A stretch of DNA of 64,000 nt from Alkalibacterium sp. AK22 (GTDB taxonomy: Bacteria > Bacillota > Bacilli > Lactobacillales > Carnobacteriaceae_A): positions 1 through 64,000 of the forward strand of contig NZ_JANL01000008.1 of NCBI RefSeq assembly GCF_000585255.1. Reading direction: 5' to 3'. The position numbers were made by a program, and so were the translations under genes. The notes beneath the pieces are model-generated. The model saw only the letters and a list, made by a program, of their open reading frames with translations, searched no databases and was not told the origin of the DNA. Positions 40,974 through 51,522 of this stretch are shown one piece after another (the first letter of the stretch is position 1; every line of letters begins with the position of its first letter).

Positions 40974-42965
40974 TTATGACAAGTAAGTGCTAACAACATT
41001 ATCCACAGTAAAGCCATAAGCTTCTACTACTGCTTCACCGTTACCGCTGGCACCAAACTTATCGATAGCCAGAATTTTGCCTTCCGGTCCGGTGTACTTG
41101 TGCCATCCAAAGGACGACCCCATCTCAATAGCCAGTCTATTTGTAACAGTTTTCGGAAGCACAGACTCCTTGTACTCGTCTGATTGCTGTTCAAATAAAT
41201 CGAAACTTGGCATGGAGACCACAGAAACATCTTGTCCTTGAGATTTCAGTTTCTTCTGAGCCTCAACAGCCAATGTCACTTCTGAGCCTGTAGCAATTAA
41301 AATACCGTCTGGTGTGTCACTATCCGACGGAGACAGAACGTAAGCACCTTTTTTGACCTGATCTCTAGCAGAATCTTTTGTACCAGGAAGTACCGGCAGA
41401 TTTTGACGAGTCAGTACAAGCATGGTTGGTCTGTCTTTGGAAGTCAATGCAACTTCCCAGGCAGCGGCTACTTCGTTGCCGTCAGCCGGGCGCAGCACAG
41501 TGAGGTTATGCATACCTCTGAAGCTGGACAGCTGCTCAACAGGTTCGTGTGTCGGTCCATCTTCTCCTACTGCAATAGAGTCATGTGTCATGACATAGAT
41601 TGCCGGAATTTTAGACAGTGCAGCCAGTCTGACGGCCGGTCTCAGGTAATCCGTAAATACAAAGAAGGTAGCCACGTAAGACTTTGTTCCCCCATGCAGC
41701 AGGATACCGTTAAGAGCTGCAGTCATTGCAAATTCACGAACCCCATACCAGATGTTACGCCCTTCGTACTGACCAGCTTTAAAGTCACTGACATTATCTA
41801 TCATGGTTTTGTTTGATCCGGACAAGTCAGCTGATCCGCCCCAGAAGTTAGGTACTCGCTTGGCAATAGCATTCAGAACTTTCCCGCTCGTTGAACGAGT
41901 CGCTTCTGTCCCACCTTCTTCTGAAAACACTGGCAGTTCGGCATCCCAATCTTCAGGCAAATCACCGGAAAGAGCCAGTTCAAACTGCTCAGCCAGTTCA
42001 GGATTAGCAGCTTTATAGTCAGCAAACAAATTGTCCCACTCTTTTTCAATTTTTGGTCCCTGATCAGTCAGCTGCTCACTGAAACGACGGCTGACTTCTT
42101 CAGGTACAAAGAAATCTTCGCCTTCCCAGCCGTAAGCTTTCTTAGCTGCTTCGACACCCTCGGGTCCTAGAGGAGCACCGTGTACATTGTGTGTACCGGC
42201 GTTTGGCGCACCAAAGCCGATGACAGTTTTGATTTCAATCAAGGTTGGCTTATCGGTAGACTCCTTAGCCTGTGAGATGGCCGCATCGATGGCATCCATA
42301 TCATTCCCGTCTTCTACATAGATGTGTTCCCAACCATATGCTTCAAATCGCTGGCCCACATTTTCTGAAAAGGCGTTTGATGTTGGTCCGTCAAGCTGGA
42401 TATCATTGGAGTCATACAACACTACCAGTTTTCCAAGTTTTAGGTGACCAGCAAGAGAAGCTGCTTCTTGAGAGACCCCTTCCTGCAAATCACCGTCTCC
42501 ACATAGAGCGTAGGTATGATGATCGACCACAGCGTAATCTGATGTGTTGTAGGTTGACGCCAAATGAGCTTCTGCCATAGCCATCCCTACAGCATTGGCA
42601 ATTCCCTGACCTAAAGGTCCTGTAGTTGCCTCGACTCCGTCAGTATAGTGAACTTCCGGATGCCCTGGCGTATTACCGCCAAGCTGACGAAAATTTTTCA
42701 GATCATCTATACTAACGTCATAGCCTGATAGGTGCAGCAGGCTGTACAGCAGCATCGACCCATGTCCGGCCGACAGGATGAATCGGTCCCGGTCGAACCA
42801 TTTTGAATTTTTTGGATTAGCTTTCAAGTGTCTAGTCCATAGCGTGTATGCCATCGGTGCTGCTCCCATTGGCAGTCCCGGGTGTCCGGAATTCGCCTTT
42901 TCCACTCCATCAATACTTAAGGTACGTATCGTGTCTACAGCCATCTGATCAATTTTATCGAACAA
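40974..42965 (-). CDS. tkt: Transketolase
   Basis: Thiamine-diphosphate enzyme of the non-oxidative pentose phosphate pathway, shuttling two-carbon units between sugar phosphates. The 663-residue protein has [20 protein letters not shown] (given as [10 protein letters not shown]), the ThDP motif [19 protein letters not shown] (about 156-174), the pyrimidine-domain GSADLSGSN, and [21 protein letters not shown] clear promoter lies at 43009-43037. The lexA-ynzC-tkt-yneF order matches Bacillus subtilis. Confidence 0.97.
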   Translation of the reverse strand: MFDKIDQMAVDTIRTLSIDGVEKANSGHPGLPMGAAPMAYTLWTRHLKANPKNSKWFDRDRFILSAGHGSMLLYSLLHLSGYDVSIDDLKNFRQLGGNTPGHPEVHYTDGVEATTGPLGQGIANAVGMAMAEAHLASTYNTSDYAVVDHHTYALCGDGDLQEGVSQEAASLAGHLKLGKLVVLYDSNDIQLDGPTSNAFSENVGQRFEAYGWEHIYVEDGNDMDAIDAAISQAKESTDKPTLIEIKTVIGFGAPNAGTHNVHGAPLGPEGVEAAKKAYGWEGEDFFVPEEVSRRFSEQLTDQGPKIEKEWDNLFADYKAANPELAEQFELALSGDLPEDWDAELPVFSEEGGTEATRSTSGKVLNAIAKRVPNFWGGSADLSGSNKTMIDNVSDFKAGQYEGRNIWYGVREFAMTAALNGILLHGGTKSYVATFFVFTDYLRPAVRLAALSKIPAIYVMTHDSIAVGEDGPTHEPVEQLSSFRGMHNLTVLRPADGNEVAAAWEVALTSKDRPTMLVLTRQNLPVLPGTKDSARDQVKKGAYVLSPSDSDTPDGILIATGSEVTLAVEAQKKLKSQGQDVSVVSMPSFDLFEQQSDEYKESVLPKTVTNRLAIEMGSSFGWHKYTGPEGKILAIDKFGASGNGEAVVEAYGFTVDNVVSTYLS

Positions 42966-43008
42966 TGCACTTCAACCCTTTCGTCTTCTCAATAATTAAT
43001 ACCCTTAC

Positions 43009-43037
43009 ATTGTACACCTGATTGTCTTTCAGTTCAA
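43009..43037 (-). promoter_or_regulatory. Sigma-A promoter of tkt
   Basis: Minus strand: -35 TTGAAC (43032-43037), 17-base spacer, -10 TACAAT (43009-43014), 43 bases before the start codon. Confidence 0.8.
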
Positions 43038-43075
43038 TGCAGGCCAGTGAAATGACCGCACTAATGTAACACTAG

Positions 43076-43315
43076 TTATCTATCGTGCAGTCCCTTTTTC
43101 TTCTGGATGTCTTTGACTTTCTGCGGAGTAACATCCTGGCCGTCAGGATCGACAACTTTCATGCCTTCGATTTGATTTTTCATACCCGAACGAAAGGCCT
43201 GAATATACTCTTCTCTCAAACTTTTTTGTTCTTCTTTTTCCTGATCATTCAGTCCATCATTCCGCTCTTTTCTGACCAGCTCATTTATCCGATCAAGTTT
43301 TGCTTTCTCTAACAT
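43076..43315 (-). CDS. ynzC: DUF896 (YnzC) family protein
   Basis: A 79-residue, highly charged helical protein of unknown function, widespread beside lexA in Firmicutes. The N-terminal half has the family pattern INELVRKERNDGLNDQEKEEQ (given as INELVRKERNDGL), then LREEYIQAFRSGMKNQIEGM. ATG 43315 has GGAGGATCTT upstream. A TATGAT box at 43356-43361 (minus strand), preceded by TGT, is a plausible extended -10. The promoter region is shared with divergent lexA, so SOS control is possible but unproven. Confidence 0.9.
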   Translation of the reverse strand: MLEKAKLDRINELVRKERNDGLNDQEKEEQKSLREEYIQAFRSGMKNQIEGMKVVDPDGQDVTPQKVKDIQKKKGLHDR

Positions 43316-43416
43316 AAGATCCTCCTACAATTGATATTCGAATACTTTCATTTCTATCATAACATCCTTAGGTTGAAAGTGGTAGAGACACCGGCCTGTA
43401 ATAATAAAACTGATGT

Positions 43417-43430
43417 CGAACGTTTGTTTG
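43417..43430 (+). promoter_or_regulatory. LexA box 1
   Basis: CGAACGTTTGTTTG, close to the Gram-positive SOS consensus CGAAC-N4-GTTCG. It overlaps the -35 of the lexA promoter. Confidence 0.75.
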
Positions 43431-43456
43431 AATCACTCTATATATTGTGCTATACT
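43428..43456 (+). promoter_or_regulatory. lexA promoter
   Basis: -35 TTGAAT (43428-43433), 17-base spacer, -10 TATACT (43451-43456) preceded by TGC, an extended -10. Confidence 0.8.
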
Positions 43457-43469
43457 TAATTTGTATAGC

Positions 43470-43483
43470 TGAACACACGTTCC
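43470..43483 (+). promoter_or_regulatory. LexA box 2
   Basis: TGAACACACGTTCC contains a perfect GAAC-N4-GTTC core. It lies just downstream of the predicted transcription start, so two sites flank the promoter. Confidence 0.85.
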
Positions 43484-43512
43484 ATAAACTAATGAAAGCG
43501 AGGGTTAGTATA

Positions 43513-44148
43513 ATGACTACAAGAGGCCGTAAAGGCGAAAAACAATTCGAAATACTTCAGTATATATATGAACAAGTGAATAAGAAGGGTTATCCACCTA
43601 CGGTTAGAGAAATCGGCATTGCTACGGCTTTGTCTTCAACCTCAACTGTTCATGGTCACCTCGCCCGTCTGGAAAAAAACGGCTACATTCTCAGAGATCC
43701 TTCCAAGCCGCGGGCCATTGAGTTTACTAAAGAAGGACTCAATAAACTGGGTGTCAGCGAAGCTTTTGAGCAGATTCCACTTCTAGGAGTCGTGACGGCA
43801 GGCGAGCCGATACTAGCTGTAGAAGAAGCGACAGACTACTTCCCAATCCCCAATGATCTTGAGCTTGAAAAAGGGAACCTTTTCATGCTGACAATTCGAG
43901 GAAACAGTATGATTAACATCGGTATTCTTGATGGAGATCAGGTGATTGTGCGCAAGCAGGAAACAGCCAGTAATGGAGATGTGGTGATTGCCATGACAGA
44001 CGAAGATGAGGCCACCTGCAAGCGTTTCTTCAAGGAAACTGATCATATCCGTCTCCAACCTGAAAACGATGATCTTGAACCTCTACTGTTGAGTGATGTG
44101 ACTATACTCGGTAAAGTCATCTCTCTGTACAGAGGCTCAGTCAGCTAA
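43513..44148 (+). CDS. lexA: SOS repressor LexA
   Basis: Represses DNA-damage genes until RecA filaments trigger its self-cleavage. The 211-residue protein has a winged helix-turn-helix (about 1-65, [23 protein letters not shown] as PTVREIGIA and STSTVHGHL) and a C-terminal S24 peptidase domain: cleavage bond Ala96-Gly97 in VVTAGEP, nucleophile Ser132 in GNSM, and Lys170 in ATCKRF. ATG 43513 is chosen because GAGGG lies 8 bases upstream. Two LexA boxes indicate autoregulation. Confidence 0.96.
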   Translation: MTTRGRKGEKQFEILQYIYEQVNKKGYPPTVREIGIATALSSTSTVHGHLARLEKNGYILRDPSKPRAIEFTKEGLNKLGVSEAFEQIPLLGVVTAGEPILAVEEATDYFPIPNDLELEKGNLFMLTIRGNSMINIGILDGDQVIVRKQETASNGDVVIAMTDEDEATCKRFFKETDHIRLQPENDDLEPLLLSDVTILGKVISLYRGSVS

Positions 44149-44185
44149 AGCGTCTAATCCAGCTGACTTGCTTTACCACAGCAGT

Positions 44186-44242
44186 AAAAAATGCATTTCC
44201 CATGTCTCCCACAGAGGGGCCTTACGGGAAATGCATTTTTTT
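44186..44242. terminator. Bidirectional terminator between lexA and apt
   Basis: AAAAAATGCATTTCCC pairs with GGGAAATGCATTTTTT over about 16 bp, with a 24-base inner region. T-runs are present on both strands, serving the convergent lexA and apt genes. Confidence 0.9.
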
Positions 44243-44262
44243 TCTTACTTTTACCTGATCGG

Positions 44263-44775
44263 TTAGTAAGTCATAAGGGTAAAGATATCATAGCCTTCAA
44301 TTTTATCCCGGCCGTTCAAATCTTTTAATTCAATGAAGAAAGCTGCTCCAACTACTTCTCCTCCAAGCTTTTCAACAAGTTTAATTGTTGCGGCAATCGT
44401 CCCACCTGTTGCCAGTAAGTCATCCGTGATTAATACTTTCTGACCAGGCTTAATAGCATCCTTGTGCAACTGTAGAATGTCACTGCCATATTCCAGGCCA
44501 TAGCTGACTTCAACCGTTTCTCTAGGCAGCTTGCCTTTCTTTCGGCAAGGAGCAAAACCGATTTTTAGTTCTGTGGCTACCGGACAACCCACGATAAATC
44601 CTCTCGCTTCCGGACCAACAATCATATCAACTTCCTTGTCGCGTGCATATTCTACAATTCTGGAAGTTGCTTCCTTGTATGCTTCTCCGTCAGCCATTAA
44701 AGGTGAAATGTCACGAAATACAATCCCTTCTTCTGGGAAATCATGTACAGCTGCAATATACTTCTTAAAATCCAT
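44263..44775 (-). CDS. apt: Adenine phosphoribosyltransferase
   Basis: Salvages adenine to AMP with PRPP. The 170-residue protein has [16 protein letters not shown] at the start, [14 protein letters not shown], and the PRPP-binding loop [16 protein letters not shown] (about 115-130). It lies 24 bases after recJ; the recJ-apt pair is common in Firmicutes, where rel often follows. Here rel is elsewhere in the window. Confidence 0.97.
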   Translation of the reverse strand: MDFKKYIAAVHDFPEEGIVFRDISPLMADGEAYKEATSRIVEYARDKEVDMIVGPEARGFIVGCPVATELKIGFAPCRKKGKLPRETVEVSYGLEYGSDILQLHKDAIKPGQKVLITDDLLATGGTIAATIKLVEKLGGEVVGAAFFIELKDLNGRDKIEGYDIFTLMTY

Positions 44776-44799
44776 GTTTATCCTCCGTTATATATACGA

Positions 44800-47112
44800 T
44801 TAATGCGTCTTGAGGGCCGTCAGTAACTCACTGAAAGAACTATAGACCAGCTTCTCTTCTGCTTCTATCTGATCCTGTCTTTTTTTGTACGTTACAGTGT
44901 CTTCCAGCCGTTTTTTATTCGGATTGGAAATGACACTCAACTCCCCATTCTCTATTGTAACAAATTCGTTCTCCAAAAACACCATCAACATAAATTTAGC
45001 CATCTCTTTATCCACTCTGAGCATACGCGTAATTGTCTGAGTCTCCTGTGCCAAATTTATTTTTTCTTTACTCAACAGCCATTTGTACAACTGCATGAAC
45101 TGTGCTCTTTTAGGCATTCCTTTAAAATAATATTCGTTAGTTGACTGCAAATAACAGTGAATGACATGCTGATCATAGTGACGGTATACCTTTTGCATGA
45201 GTGCCAGGTGGTCTGGAACATCGACAACAACGACCGCTTCAGAAGATGGAATATCCATGGGTTCCAAGTCGGCCTCTAAAAGCTGGCTTGAAGCTTCTGG
45301 ATGAATGGCAGACTGCCAATTACTGAAGTTTCGTCTGGAAAAAAAGAGATAATGAGCATTGTGCTGCTTGAAAACTGTCGGACTGATTTTCAGCTGACGT
45401 TTGTCAATGACGACAGGCCTGTCGGTTTTGAAATCAATAGCCTGAACCTGAACTTTACGATTGCCGTTCCATTCATTAATATTGACATATCCTGCTATGT
45501 CGACTGTCGGTTTTGACCGGAAGACGTCATGCCAGTCAGCAGAATGGAAAGCAATAAGATCCAGTACCCGTTCGTTTTTCTCCAACTGAGCTTTAAAGTG
45601 ATCCTGATTCGCTCCAATCACCCTCGATTCTCTGACGTTAGCTGCGGATAATTTGAACAGCGGTTTGGCATTGTTTTGACCAAAAGGCTTGAGCTGGTCA
45701 AGCTCTTCAATCAGTTCAACCGACAAATCAGACCAGTCTAGTTCAGAATCTATGACCAGCTCCCTGGACATATCTGATCCAGCGAGCATCTTCTGGGCTG
45801 CTGTCCTGACTGTGTCGCTGAATGCTTCCTTATTCTCGATGGGCAGACTGATTCCGCATGCCATTTCATGGCCTCCAAAGCTGCTCAGTAGCGGTCGGGC
45901 TCCATCTATGCAGGCATATAAATTAAAGCCTTCAATACTTCGACCGGATCCTTTAAGCACTCCCTTTTGACTGTCAACAGAGAAAATTAGGGTTGGCTTG
46001 TTGACTTTTTCAGCAATTTTACTCGCGACAATTCCTAAAACACCTTGATGCCAGTTTTCATGACTGAGGATGATGACGGGATCCAACTTGCATTCTTCAA
46101 CTTTCTCAAGCGCTTCTGCGGTAATTTTTTCCACGATTTCTTTCCGCTCATTATTACTAGCCAGTACAGACTGACTAAGTTCCTGTGCCCGTTCTTCATC
46201 AAAAGTTGTCAGCAAATCGACGACAATCGAGGCTTCTCCAAGACGACCTGCTGCATTGAATGGAGGAGCCAGCTTAAACCCGACTCCTTCCTCATCCATA
46301 TCTTCCGGTCGAATACCAGCTTGCTGAAGAAAAGCCAGAAGCCCTAGCCTTTGAGTACGGGCAATCAACTGCAAGCCAAAATAAGCGATGGCACGATTTT
46401 CATCCTCAAGGGGCACTAGATCAGCTATTGTTCCTATCATAGCCAGTTCCAGCAGTTCTTCAGGTATTTCCTGAAGCAAAGCTTCTGCAACTTTAAGACT
46501 CACACCTGCTCCCGCCAGTTGCTTGAAAGGGTAATGTCCATCAGGATGATTCGGATGAACAATACTATAGGCGTTTGGCAGAGTCTCTGGACATTCATGG
46601 TGATCGGTTACAATCACATCGACGCCAGCTTTATTTGCATAATCAATAGCCTCATGACCGGCAATGCCATTATCAACTGTAATGATCAGCTCTGTCCCCT
46701 TGGCAATAAGCCTTTCAAAAGCGTCAACATTAGGGCCATAACCATCTGTAAAGCGGTTTGGAATATAATAATCAACAGTGCCGCCGAGCAGCTCGATTGC
46801 TTCATACATAATTACTGTACTTGTAATGCCGTCAGCATCATAATCTCCATAAACCGTGATTTGTTGTCTCTTTTCTACCGCTTCTTGTATACGATGAACT
46901 GTTTTTTCCATTCCGGTCATGTCAAATGGGTTATGAAACCACTCTCTGGTAGGACTAACGAAATGCTCGATAGCCTCCTTGCTGTTCAATCCGCGATGCA
47001 GGCACAGACGAATAAATGTTTTAGACTGCTTCATTTGTGCAGCCAAAGTCGATAACATATCCTCGTCGATTTGGGACTCTTTCCAGGTCGTTTCTGACAC
47101 GTTCTGATTCAC
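44800..47112 (-). CDS. recJ: Single-stranded-DNA exonuclease RecJ
   Basis: 5'-3' exonuclease acting in recombination and repair. The 770-residue protein has DHH-family metal motifs DYDADGITSTV (about 90-100) and VTDHHECPE, the later GRLGEA and GGHEMACGISL (DHHA1), followed by an OB fold and a long C-terminal extension of about 200 residues common in Gram-positive RecJ. ATG 47112 follows GGAGTGAATCAGA-type sequence. Probably co-transcribed with apt. Confidence 0.95.
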   Translation of the reverse strand: MNQNVSETTWKESQIDEDMLSTLAAQMKQSKTFIRLCLHRGLNSKEAIEHFVSPTREWFHNPFDMTGMEKTVHRIQEAVEKRQQITVYGDYDADGITSTVIMYEAIELLGGTVDYYIPNRFTDGYGPNVDAFERLIAKGTELIITVDNGIAGHEAIDYANKAGVDVIVTDHHECPETLPNAYSIVHPNHPDGHYPFKQLAGAGVSLKVAEALLQEIPEELLELAMIGTIADLVPLEDENRAIAYFGLQLIARTQRLGLLAFLQQAGIRPEDMDEEGVGFKLAPPFNAAGRLGEASIVVDLLTTFDEERAQELSQSVLASNNERKEIVEKITAEALEKVEECKLDPVIILSHENWHQGVLGIVASKIAEKVNKPTLIFSVDSQKGVLKGSGRSIEGFNLYACIDGARPLLSSFGGHEMACGISLPIENKEAFSDTVRTAAQKMLAGSDMSRELVIDSELDWSDLSVELIEELDQLKPFGQNNAKPLFKLSAANVRESRVIGANQDHFKAQLEKNERVLDLIAFHSADWHDVFRSKPTVDIAGYVNINEWNGNRKVQVQAIDFKTDRPVVIDKRQLKISPTVFKQHNAHYLFFSRRNFSNWQSAIHPEASSQLLEADLEPMDIPSSEAVVVVDVPDHLALMQKVYRHYDQHVIHCYLQSTNEYYFKGMPKRAQFMQLYKWLLSKEKINLAQETQTITRMLRVDKEMAKFMLMVFLENEFVTIENGELSVISNPNKKRLEDTVTYKKRQDQIEAEEKLVYSSFSELLTALKTH

Positions 47113-47150
47113 TCCTTAAGTTATTCATACCAACTTATCTTAGCAAAGAA

Positions 47151-47189
47151 AAAAGATACAATAAAGATATGCTTTATTGTATCTCTTTT
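47151..47189 (-). terminator. Terminator after degV
   Basis: Minus strand AAAAGAGATACAATAAAG pairs with CTTTATTGTATCTTTT around a 5-base loop, with TTTTTTC at its end. It separates degV from recJ. Confidence 0.85.
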
Positions 47190-47204
47190 AGTATGATCGA
47201 TTTT

Positions 47205-48068
47205 TCAGCTCAGTATTTGTACTCCGATACCGATAAGACCGGGTCCTGTGTGCACACCCAGTGCTGGACTGACTTGATCAAAAAAGAATTCTTCGAAATC
47301 GGGAAGCTTCTCTTTCAGTTCCAGTCGAATGGCTTCCGCTTCTTTCAATGCAGTCTTGCCTCCATAGGCAATGGCCAGATTATATTTCTTGGCAGAGGAC
47401 GCGAATTCCTCCACCAACTGTACAGTCTTGCTAACTGATTTCGCTTTACCTCTGACTTTAGCCACTGTATGGTAAATACCGTCTTCGTTGCATGTAATAA
47501 TTGGCTTAAGATTCATCATACTACCGAGAACGGACTGAACCAGACCGATTCGACCACCTTTTTGCAGATATTCCAGTGTGGGCACGTGGAAGAATACTTT
47601 AGCCTTTTCAATATCTTTCTGCAGCTTGTCCTTCAATACATCCCATCGCATCTCCTGATCAACCAGACGGGCTGCCTCAGCAACAGTAAAACCTGATCCA
47701 ATGCCGATGTTTTTTGTATCCAGAACAAAAATGTCTAAGCCCTCGTACTGTTCGGCTACAACGCGAATCATGTTGTTGGTACCACTTAAACCGCTTGAAA
47801 TCGTTATAGCCAGGACTTTTTCATATCCTTCAGCTTTAATTCCATCCAGTATTTCGCGAATCATTTCACCATCCGGCAGAGAGGTCTTCGGGATTTCCTC
47901 GTCCATACGCTCATACACTTCTTCTGCTGTGATATTGACTTTATCGACGTACTCGCCGTCTTCAAAGATGATTTTTAATGGAATAACTTTTACATCATAT
48001 TTCTGCCGGACCGCTTCAGGCACATCAGAACCAGAATCCGTCAAAACTGCTATCTTTTCTTTATTCAT
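47205..48068 (-). CDS. DegV family fatty-acid-binding protein
   Basis: Proteins of this family bind a fatty acid and some (FakB) present it to a fatty acid kinase for incorporation into phospholipid. The 287-residue protein has the lipid-headgroup motif LTDSGSDVPEAV near the start, TSLPDGEMIREI, ITISSGLSGT (about 88-97) and LGVHTGPGLIGIG at the C-terminus. Which fatty acid it binds cannot be told. The gene stands between the LapA-like gene and recJ and ends in its own terminator. Confidence 0.92.
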   Translation of the reverse strand: MNKEKIAVLTDSGSDVPEAVRQKYDVKVIPLKIIFEDGEYVDKVNITAEEVYERMDEEIPKTSLPDGEMIREILDGIKAEGYEKVLAITISSGLSGTNNMIRVVAEQYEGLDIFVLDTKNIGIGSGFTVAEAARLVDQEMRWDVLKDKLQKDIEKAKVFFHVPTLEYLQKGGRIGLVQSVLGSMMNLKPIITCNEDGIYHTVAKVRGKAKSVSKTVQLVEEFASSAKKYNLAIAYGGKTALKEAEAIRLELKEKLPDFEEFFFDQVSPALGVHTGPGLIGIGVQILS

Positions 48069-48107
48069 GATTATCCCCCTGTATCAAATAGTCGTTCTGG
48101 CGTTTCT

Positions 48108-48398
48108 TTATTTATCTTTACTGAACCGGCCAGCAGCCTTATCCGTACGTGTTTGCCTTGATGGCTTAGCTTCTGGTGTTTCTTTATGCTGACGCTGGTC
48201 TTTGTAAATTTTGAACGTAGACAATAGCGTGGCTATGAATGCTCCTAGCAGTACGGATACGAAAATAACAATAATCAGCGGCCATTCTACCACTGCAAAC
48301 CCGAAGTTTATAGGAACCGGGTCCACATTGAGAACAGATAATACCGCAACAATCAAAAATAGAAGAATAGCCCCTATCATACTCCATTGCCTTTTCAT
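48108..48398 (-). CDS. LapA/DUF1049 domain membrane protein
   Basis: A 96-residue protein with two membrane helices (about 6-24 and 40-62) and a basic cytosolic tail. The layout, with NVDPVPINFGF between the helices, is that of the LapA domain named from lipopolysaccharide assembly, although this organism should have no LPS; the function in Gram-positives is unknown. Start at ATG 48398 (MKRQWSMIG), with GAGAGGAG 7 bases upstream; the frame extends to 48509 but without a ribosome site. Confidence 0.85.
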   Translation of the reverse strand: MKRQWSMIGAILLFLIVAVLSVLNVDPVPINFGFAVVEWPLIIVIFVSVLLGAFIATLLSTFKIYKDQRQHKETPEAKPSRQTRTDKAAGRFSKDK

Positions 48399-48471
48399 TG
48401 TAGAGCTCCTCTCGAAATCATAATTATTTTCTAAAGAATACCATATTTTTATAATTATTTCATCAAAGAGC

Positions 48472-49263
48472 TTACTTTTTGTTAAAGGCTGTCCGAACAA
48501 GGAAGTCACTAATTAGCGGAAACAGAGCATATAGTTTCGAGGCAACACTCAAACTTCTGGGAAGATTTACTTCGCGCTTCTTCGTGCCTATAGCGGCTAC
48601 TGTTTCATGAGCGACATACTCTGCGGACAGAACCATCGAGCTGACATTTTTAAGGTATTCACCAGAAGGATCAAATTCATCAAAAAAAGGAGTGTCCACA
48701 GGGCCGGGATTGACTGTAGTCACTTGGATATTGTTATCCTTTAGTTCGAGTCTCAATGCATTGCTGAAGCCAATTACAGCAAATTTGGTGGCAGAGTATA
48801 CGGCTGACTTAGGTGTCGCCACTTTTCCGGCAATCGACGCAATATTGATAATATGTCCCGCTCCTGCTTGCTTCATGTCTCTGGCAACCAACTGGGACAT
48901 ATACATCAACCCGAGAACATTGACTTTGAACATATTCTCTGCACGGCTGAAGTCATAATCCAGAAATGCCTGAGTATGTCCGAAACCTGCATTGTTTATC
49001 AGTACATCAATCGACCCAATTTTTTCTGAGACGGTCGACACAGCTGCTTTGATTGCTTCAGGATCTGAGACGTCCATGGGATACACGAGAACCTGGGCAG
49101 AAAATCTGGTTACACACTCTTCTTTTACCTTTTTCAGCTTGTTCGCACTCCGGGCACTGAGGATCAGGGTTGCCCCTTTCTCCGCCAGCTGGTAGGCCAG
49201 TTCTTCTCCAATACCCGATGATGCACCCGTTATCCATATAACTTTTCCTTGTACCTTATCCAT
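48472..49263 (-). CDS. Short-chain dehydrogenase/reductase
   Basis: NAD(P)-dependent oxidoreductase of unknown substrate. The 263-residue protein has the cofactor motif TGASSGIGEELAYQLA (about 12-27), NNAGFGH, catalytic Ser in ASIAGKVA and YxxxK in YSATK. A hydrophobic C-terminal stretch (ALFPLISDFLV) is present. It overlaps rnz by 8 bases; the rnz-SDR pair resembles rnz-yqjQ of Bacillus subtilis. Confidence 0.92.
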   Translation of the reverse strand: MDKVQGKVIWITGASSGIGEELAYQLAEKGATLILSARSANKLKKVKEECVTRFSAQVLVYPMDVSDPEAIKAAVSTVSEKIGSIDVLINNAGFGHTQAFLDYDFSRAENMFKVNVLGLMYMSQLVARDMKQAGAGHIINIASIAGKVATPKSAVYSATKFAVIGFSNALRLELKDNNIQVTTVNPGPVDTPFFDEFDPSGEYLKNVSSMVLSAEYVAHETVAAIGTKKREVNLPRSLSVASKLYALFPLISDFLVRTAFNKK

Positions 49264-50203
49264 CCTGCAGTCCTTCTTTCTTCAGTGGGATTGACACTTC
49301 ACTTAAGTCATGCATAACATAAGTTTCTTTGAAGTATTGTCTCGCTTCTTTTTCCATCACTTTACTGTCAGCATAGAGATAGCGTGCACTGATATGCGTA
49401 AGCAGAAGCTTTGCAGCCTGTGCTTGCTGTGCGGTTTGGGCTGCATCTACATTGGTCGAGTGTCGGTAACTGGCGGCAAGCTGCTGATCCTGAGACAGAA
49501 AAGTACTCTCATGAACCAGAACATCTGCATCTCTAGCAAGTTCTACACTCTTAGCCGTCTTGACAGTATCTCCAAGTATAGTCAGCACTCGACCTTTCTG
49601 GCTCGGGCCGATAAAGTCTTTCCCGTTAATGATACGCCCATCTGATAATGTTACAGTTTTGCCCTGTTTAAGCTTTCCAAAAAGAGGACCGAACGGCACG
49701 CCGATTTCTTTGAGCCTGTCTGCCATCAGCTCTCCTTCACGGTCTTTTTCTTCTATTCTAAAGCCATAAGAAGGAATACCATGCTTAAGTTTACCCATTG
49801 AGACAACAAACTGCTTATCTTCAAAAATAATCCCTTCCTCATCAAATTCGACAAATTTTATGGCATAGCGAAAATGAGACTGAGATAGTTTCAAGGAAGT
49901 CAGAACATACTGCTTGATGCCTTTGGGTCCATAAATAATTACGGGTGAGTCTCCACCCTGAAAAGCCCGGCTACTCAGTAGTCCAGGAAGACCGAATATA
50001 TGATCACCGTGCATATGAGTAATAAAAATTTTTTCGATTTTTCTCGGTTTTACTGACGTCTTTAGAATCTGATGCTGCGTCGCTTCGCCGCAGTCAAACA
50101 GCCACAAGCTGTTGCGTTCGTCCAGCAGCTTGAGAATCATGCTGGAGACATTGCGGTGTTTAGCGGGCACACCTGATCCTGTTCCTAGAAATAATAAATC
50201 CAT
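49256..50203 (-). CDS. rnz: Ribonuclease Z
   Basis: Zinc-dependent endonuclease that trims tRNA 3' ends, mainly for tRNAs lacking an encoded CCA. The 315-residue protein has the metallo-beta-lactamase motif THMHGDH (His63, His65, Asp67, His68), FLGTGSGVPAKHRNV at the start, SYGFRIEE, and HSTNVDAAQTAQQA plus LLTHISARY near the end. Start is ATG 50203, with AAAGGA 7 bases upstream. Confidence 0.96.
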   Translation of the reverse strand: MDLLFLGTGSGVPAKHRNVSSMILKLLDERNSLWLFDCGEATQHQILKTSVKPRKIEKIFITHMHGDHIFGLPGLLSSRAFQGGDSPVIIYGPKGIKQYVLTSLKLSQSHFRYAIKFVEFDEEGIIFEDKQFVVSMGKLKHGIPSYGFRIEEKDREGELMADRLKEIGVPFGPLFGKLKQGKTVTLSDGRIINGKDFIGPSQKGRVLTILGDTVKTAKSVELARDADVLVHESTFLSQDQQLAASYRHSTNVDAAQTAQQAQAAKLLLTHISARYLYADSKVMEKEARQYFKETYVMHDLSEVSIPLKKEGLQDG

Positions 50204-50223
50204 CAAACTGTCCTTTACACATA

Positions 50224-51522
50224 TTATTCTACAAATTCAAACTCAAAATCATCGATACGTACAGAGTCGCCATTTCTAGCTCCCCGGCTGCGCAATGCCT
50301 CATCGATGCCCATACCTCTCAGTTGTCTGGAGAAGCGCATAATAGACTCATCAAACTGGAAATTCGTCATTTTGTAGAGTTTCTCGACTTTATCCCCAGC
50401 AATCACCCATGTACCGTCCGGATCGCGTGTTACCGTAAATTCACGGCTGTCCGGTGTAAACTTATACAGTACCCGTTCTTCTTCGTTGGTCTCTTCTTCG
50501 TATAGCGGGAACTGCGGTGCAGTTTCCAGCAGATCAGCTGTTCGGCTGAGAACTGCATTCAACCCTTGCTTGGTCAAAGCGGATACTTCAAAAATATCGA
50601 TGGTCTCTTCTTCAGCTATCTTTTGCTTGAATATTTTTAAATTTTCTTCTGAGTCCGGCATGTCCATTTTATTGGCAATAACCAGCTGTGGCCGTTCTCG
50701 CAGCTTGAGGTCATAGCTTTCCAGTTCTTTGTTGATTGTCAAATAATCCTCGTAAGGATCACGGCCTTCTACACCACTCATGTCGATCACATGCAACAGA
50801 ACGCGAGTACGCTCGATATGACGCAGAAATTCTATACCCAGACCTACACCCTGAGAAGCTCCTTCAATCAGCCCTGGCATGTCCGCCAGTACAAAACTGC
50901 GGCCATCTTCAACCTGAACCATCCCCAGATTCGGAACCAGTGTGGTAAAGTGGTAAGCGCCTATTTTAGGACGGGCAGAAGAAACTACGCTCAGGAAAGT
51001 TGATTTGCCCACTGAAGGGAAGCCGACCAATCCAACATCAGCCAAAACTTTCAGCTCAAGTTCAATCTCTCTTTCATCTCCGGGCTCCCCATTTTCTGCT
51101 ATTTCAGGTGCTGGATTTCTCGGTGACGCAAACCGGATATTTCCGCGTCCACCGCGTCCACCCTTGGCGATGATCGCCTGCTGCTCATGTTCAACAAGGT
51201 CAGCCAGCAAATCTCCAGACTCCGCATCCTTAACGACAGTCCCGGGCGGTACTTTTACAAAAAGAGGCTTGGCTCCTCTTCCGTGCATGCCCTTGGACAT
51301 GCCTCCTTCACCGTTTGCCGCTCTAAAGTGACGGTTATACCTAAAGTCCATCAAGGTTCTTAGCCCTTCATCCACAATAAATATAACATCGCCACCGATG
51401 CCTCCGTCTCCTCCTGCAGGTCCGCCGTCAGGAACATACTTCTCTCTACGGAAGGCAACCATTCCGTTACCTCCGCTGCCAGCTTTTACGCTGACTTTGA
51501 CTTGATCTAAAAACATTGACAC
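50224..51522 (-). CDS. obg: GTPase Obg
   Basis: Essential ribosome-associated GTPase linking 50S assembly to growth and stress. About 432 residues: glycine-rich Obg fold (about 1-160), G domain with [21 protein letters not shown] and NKMDMP, and the C-terminal OCT domain found in Firmicutes ending [12 protein letters not shown]. Two in-frame starts are plausible: GTG 51522, 6 bases from AGGG, giving the MSMFLDQ start usual in LAB, or ATG 51516. I favour the former. Confidence 0.95.
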   Translation of the reverse strand: MSMFLDQVKVSVKAGSGGNGMVAFRREKYVPDGGPAGGDGGIGGDVIFIVDEGLRTLMDFRYNRHFRAANGEGGMSKGMHGRGAKPLFVKVPPGTVVKDAESGDLLADLVEHEQQAIIAKGGRGGRGNIRFASPRNPAPEIAENGEPGDEREIELELKVLADVGLVGFPSVGKSTFLSVVSSARPKIGAYHFTTLVPNLGMVQVEDGRSFVLADMPGLIEGASQGVGLGIEFLRHIERTRVLLHVIDMSGVEGRDPYEDYLTINKELESYDLKLRERPQLVIANKMDMPDSEENLKIFKQKIAEEETIDIFEVSALTKQGLNAVLSRTADLLETAPQFPLYEEETNEEERVLYKFTPDSREFTVTRDPDGTWVIAGDKVEKLYKMTNFQFDESIMRFSRQLRGMGIDEALRSRGARNGDSVRIDDFEFEFVE

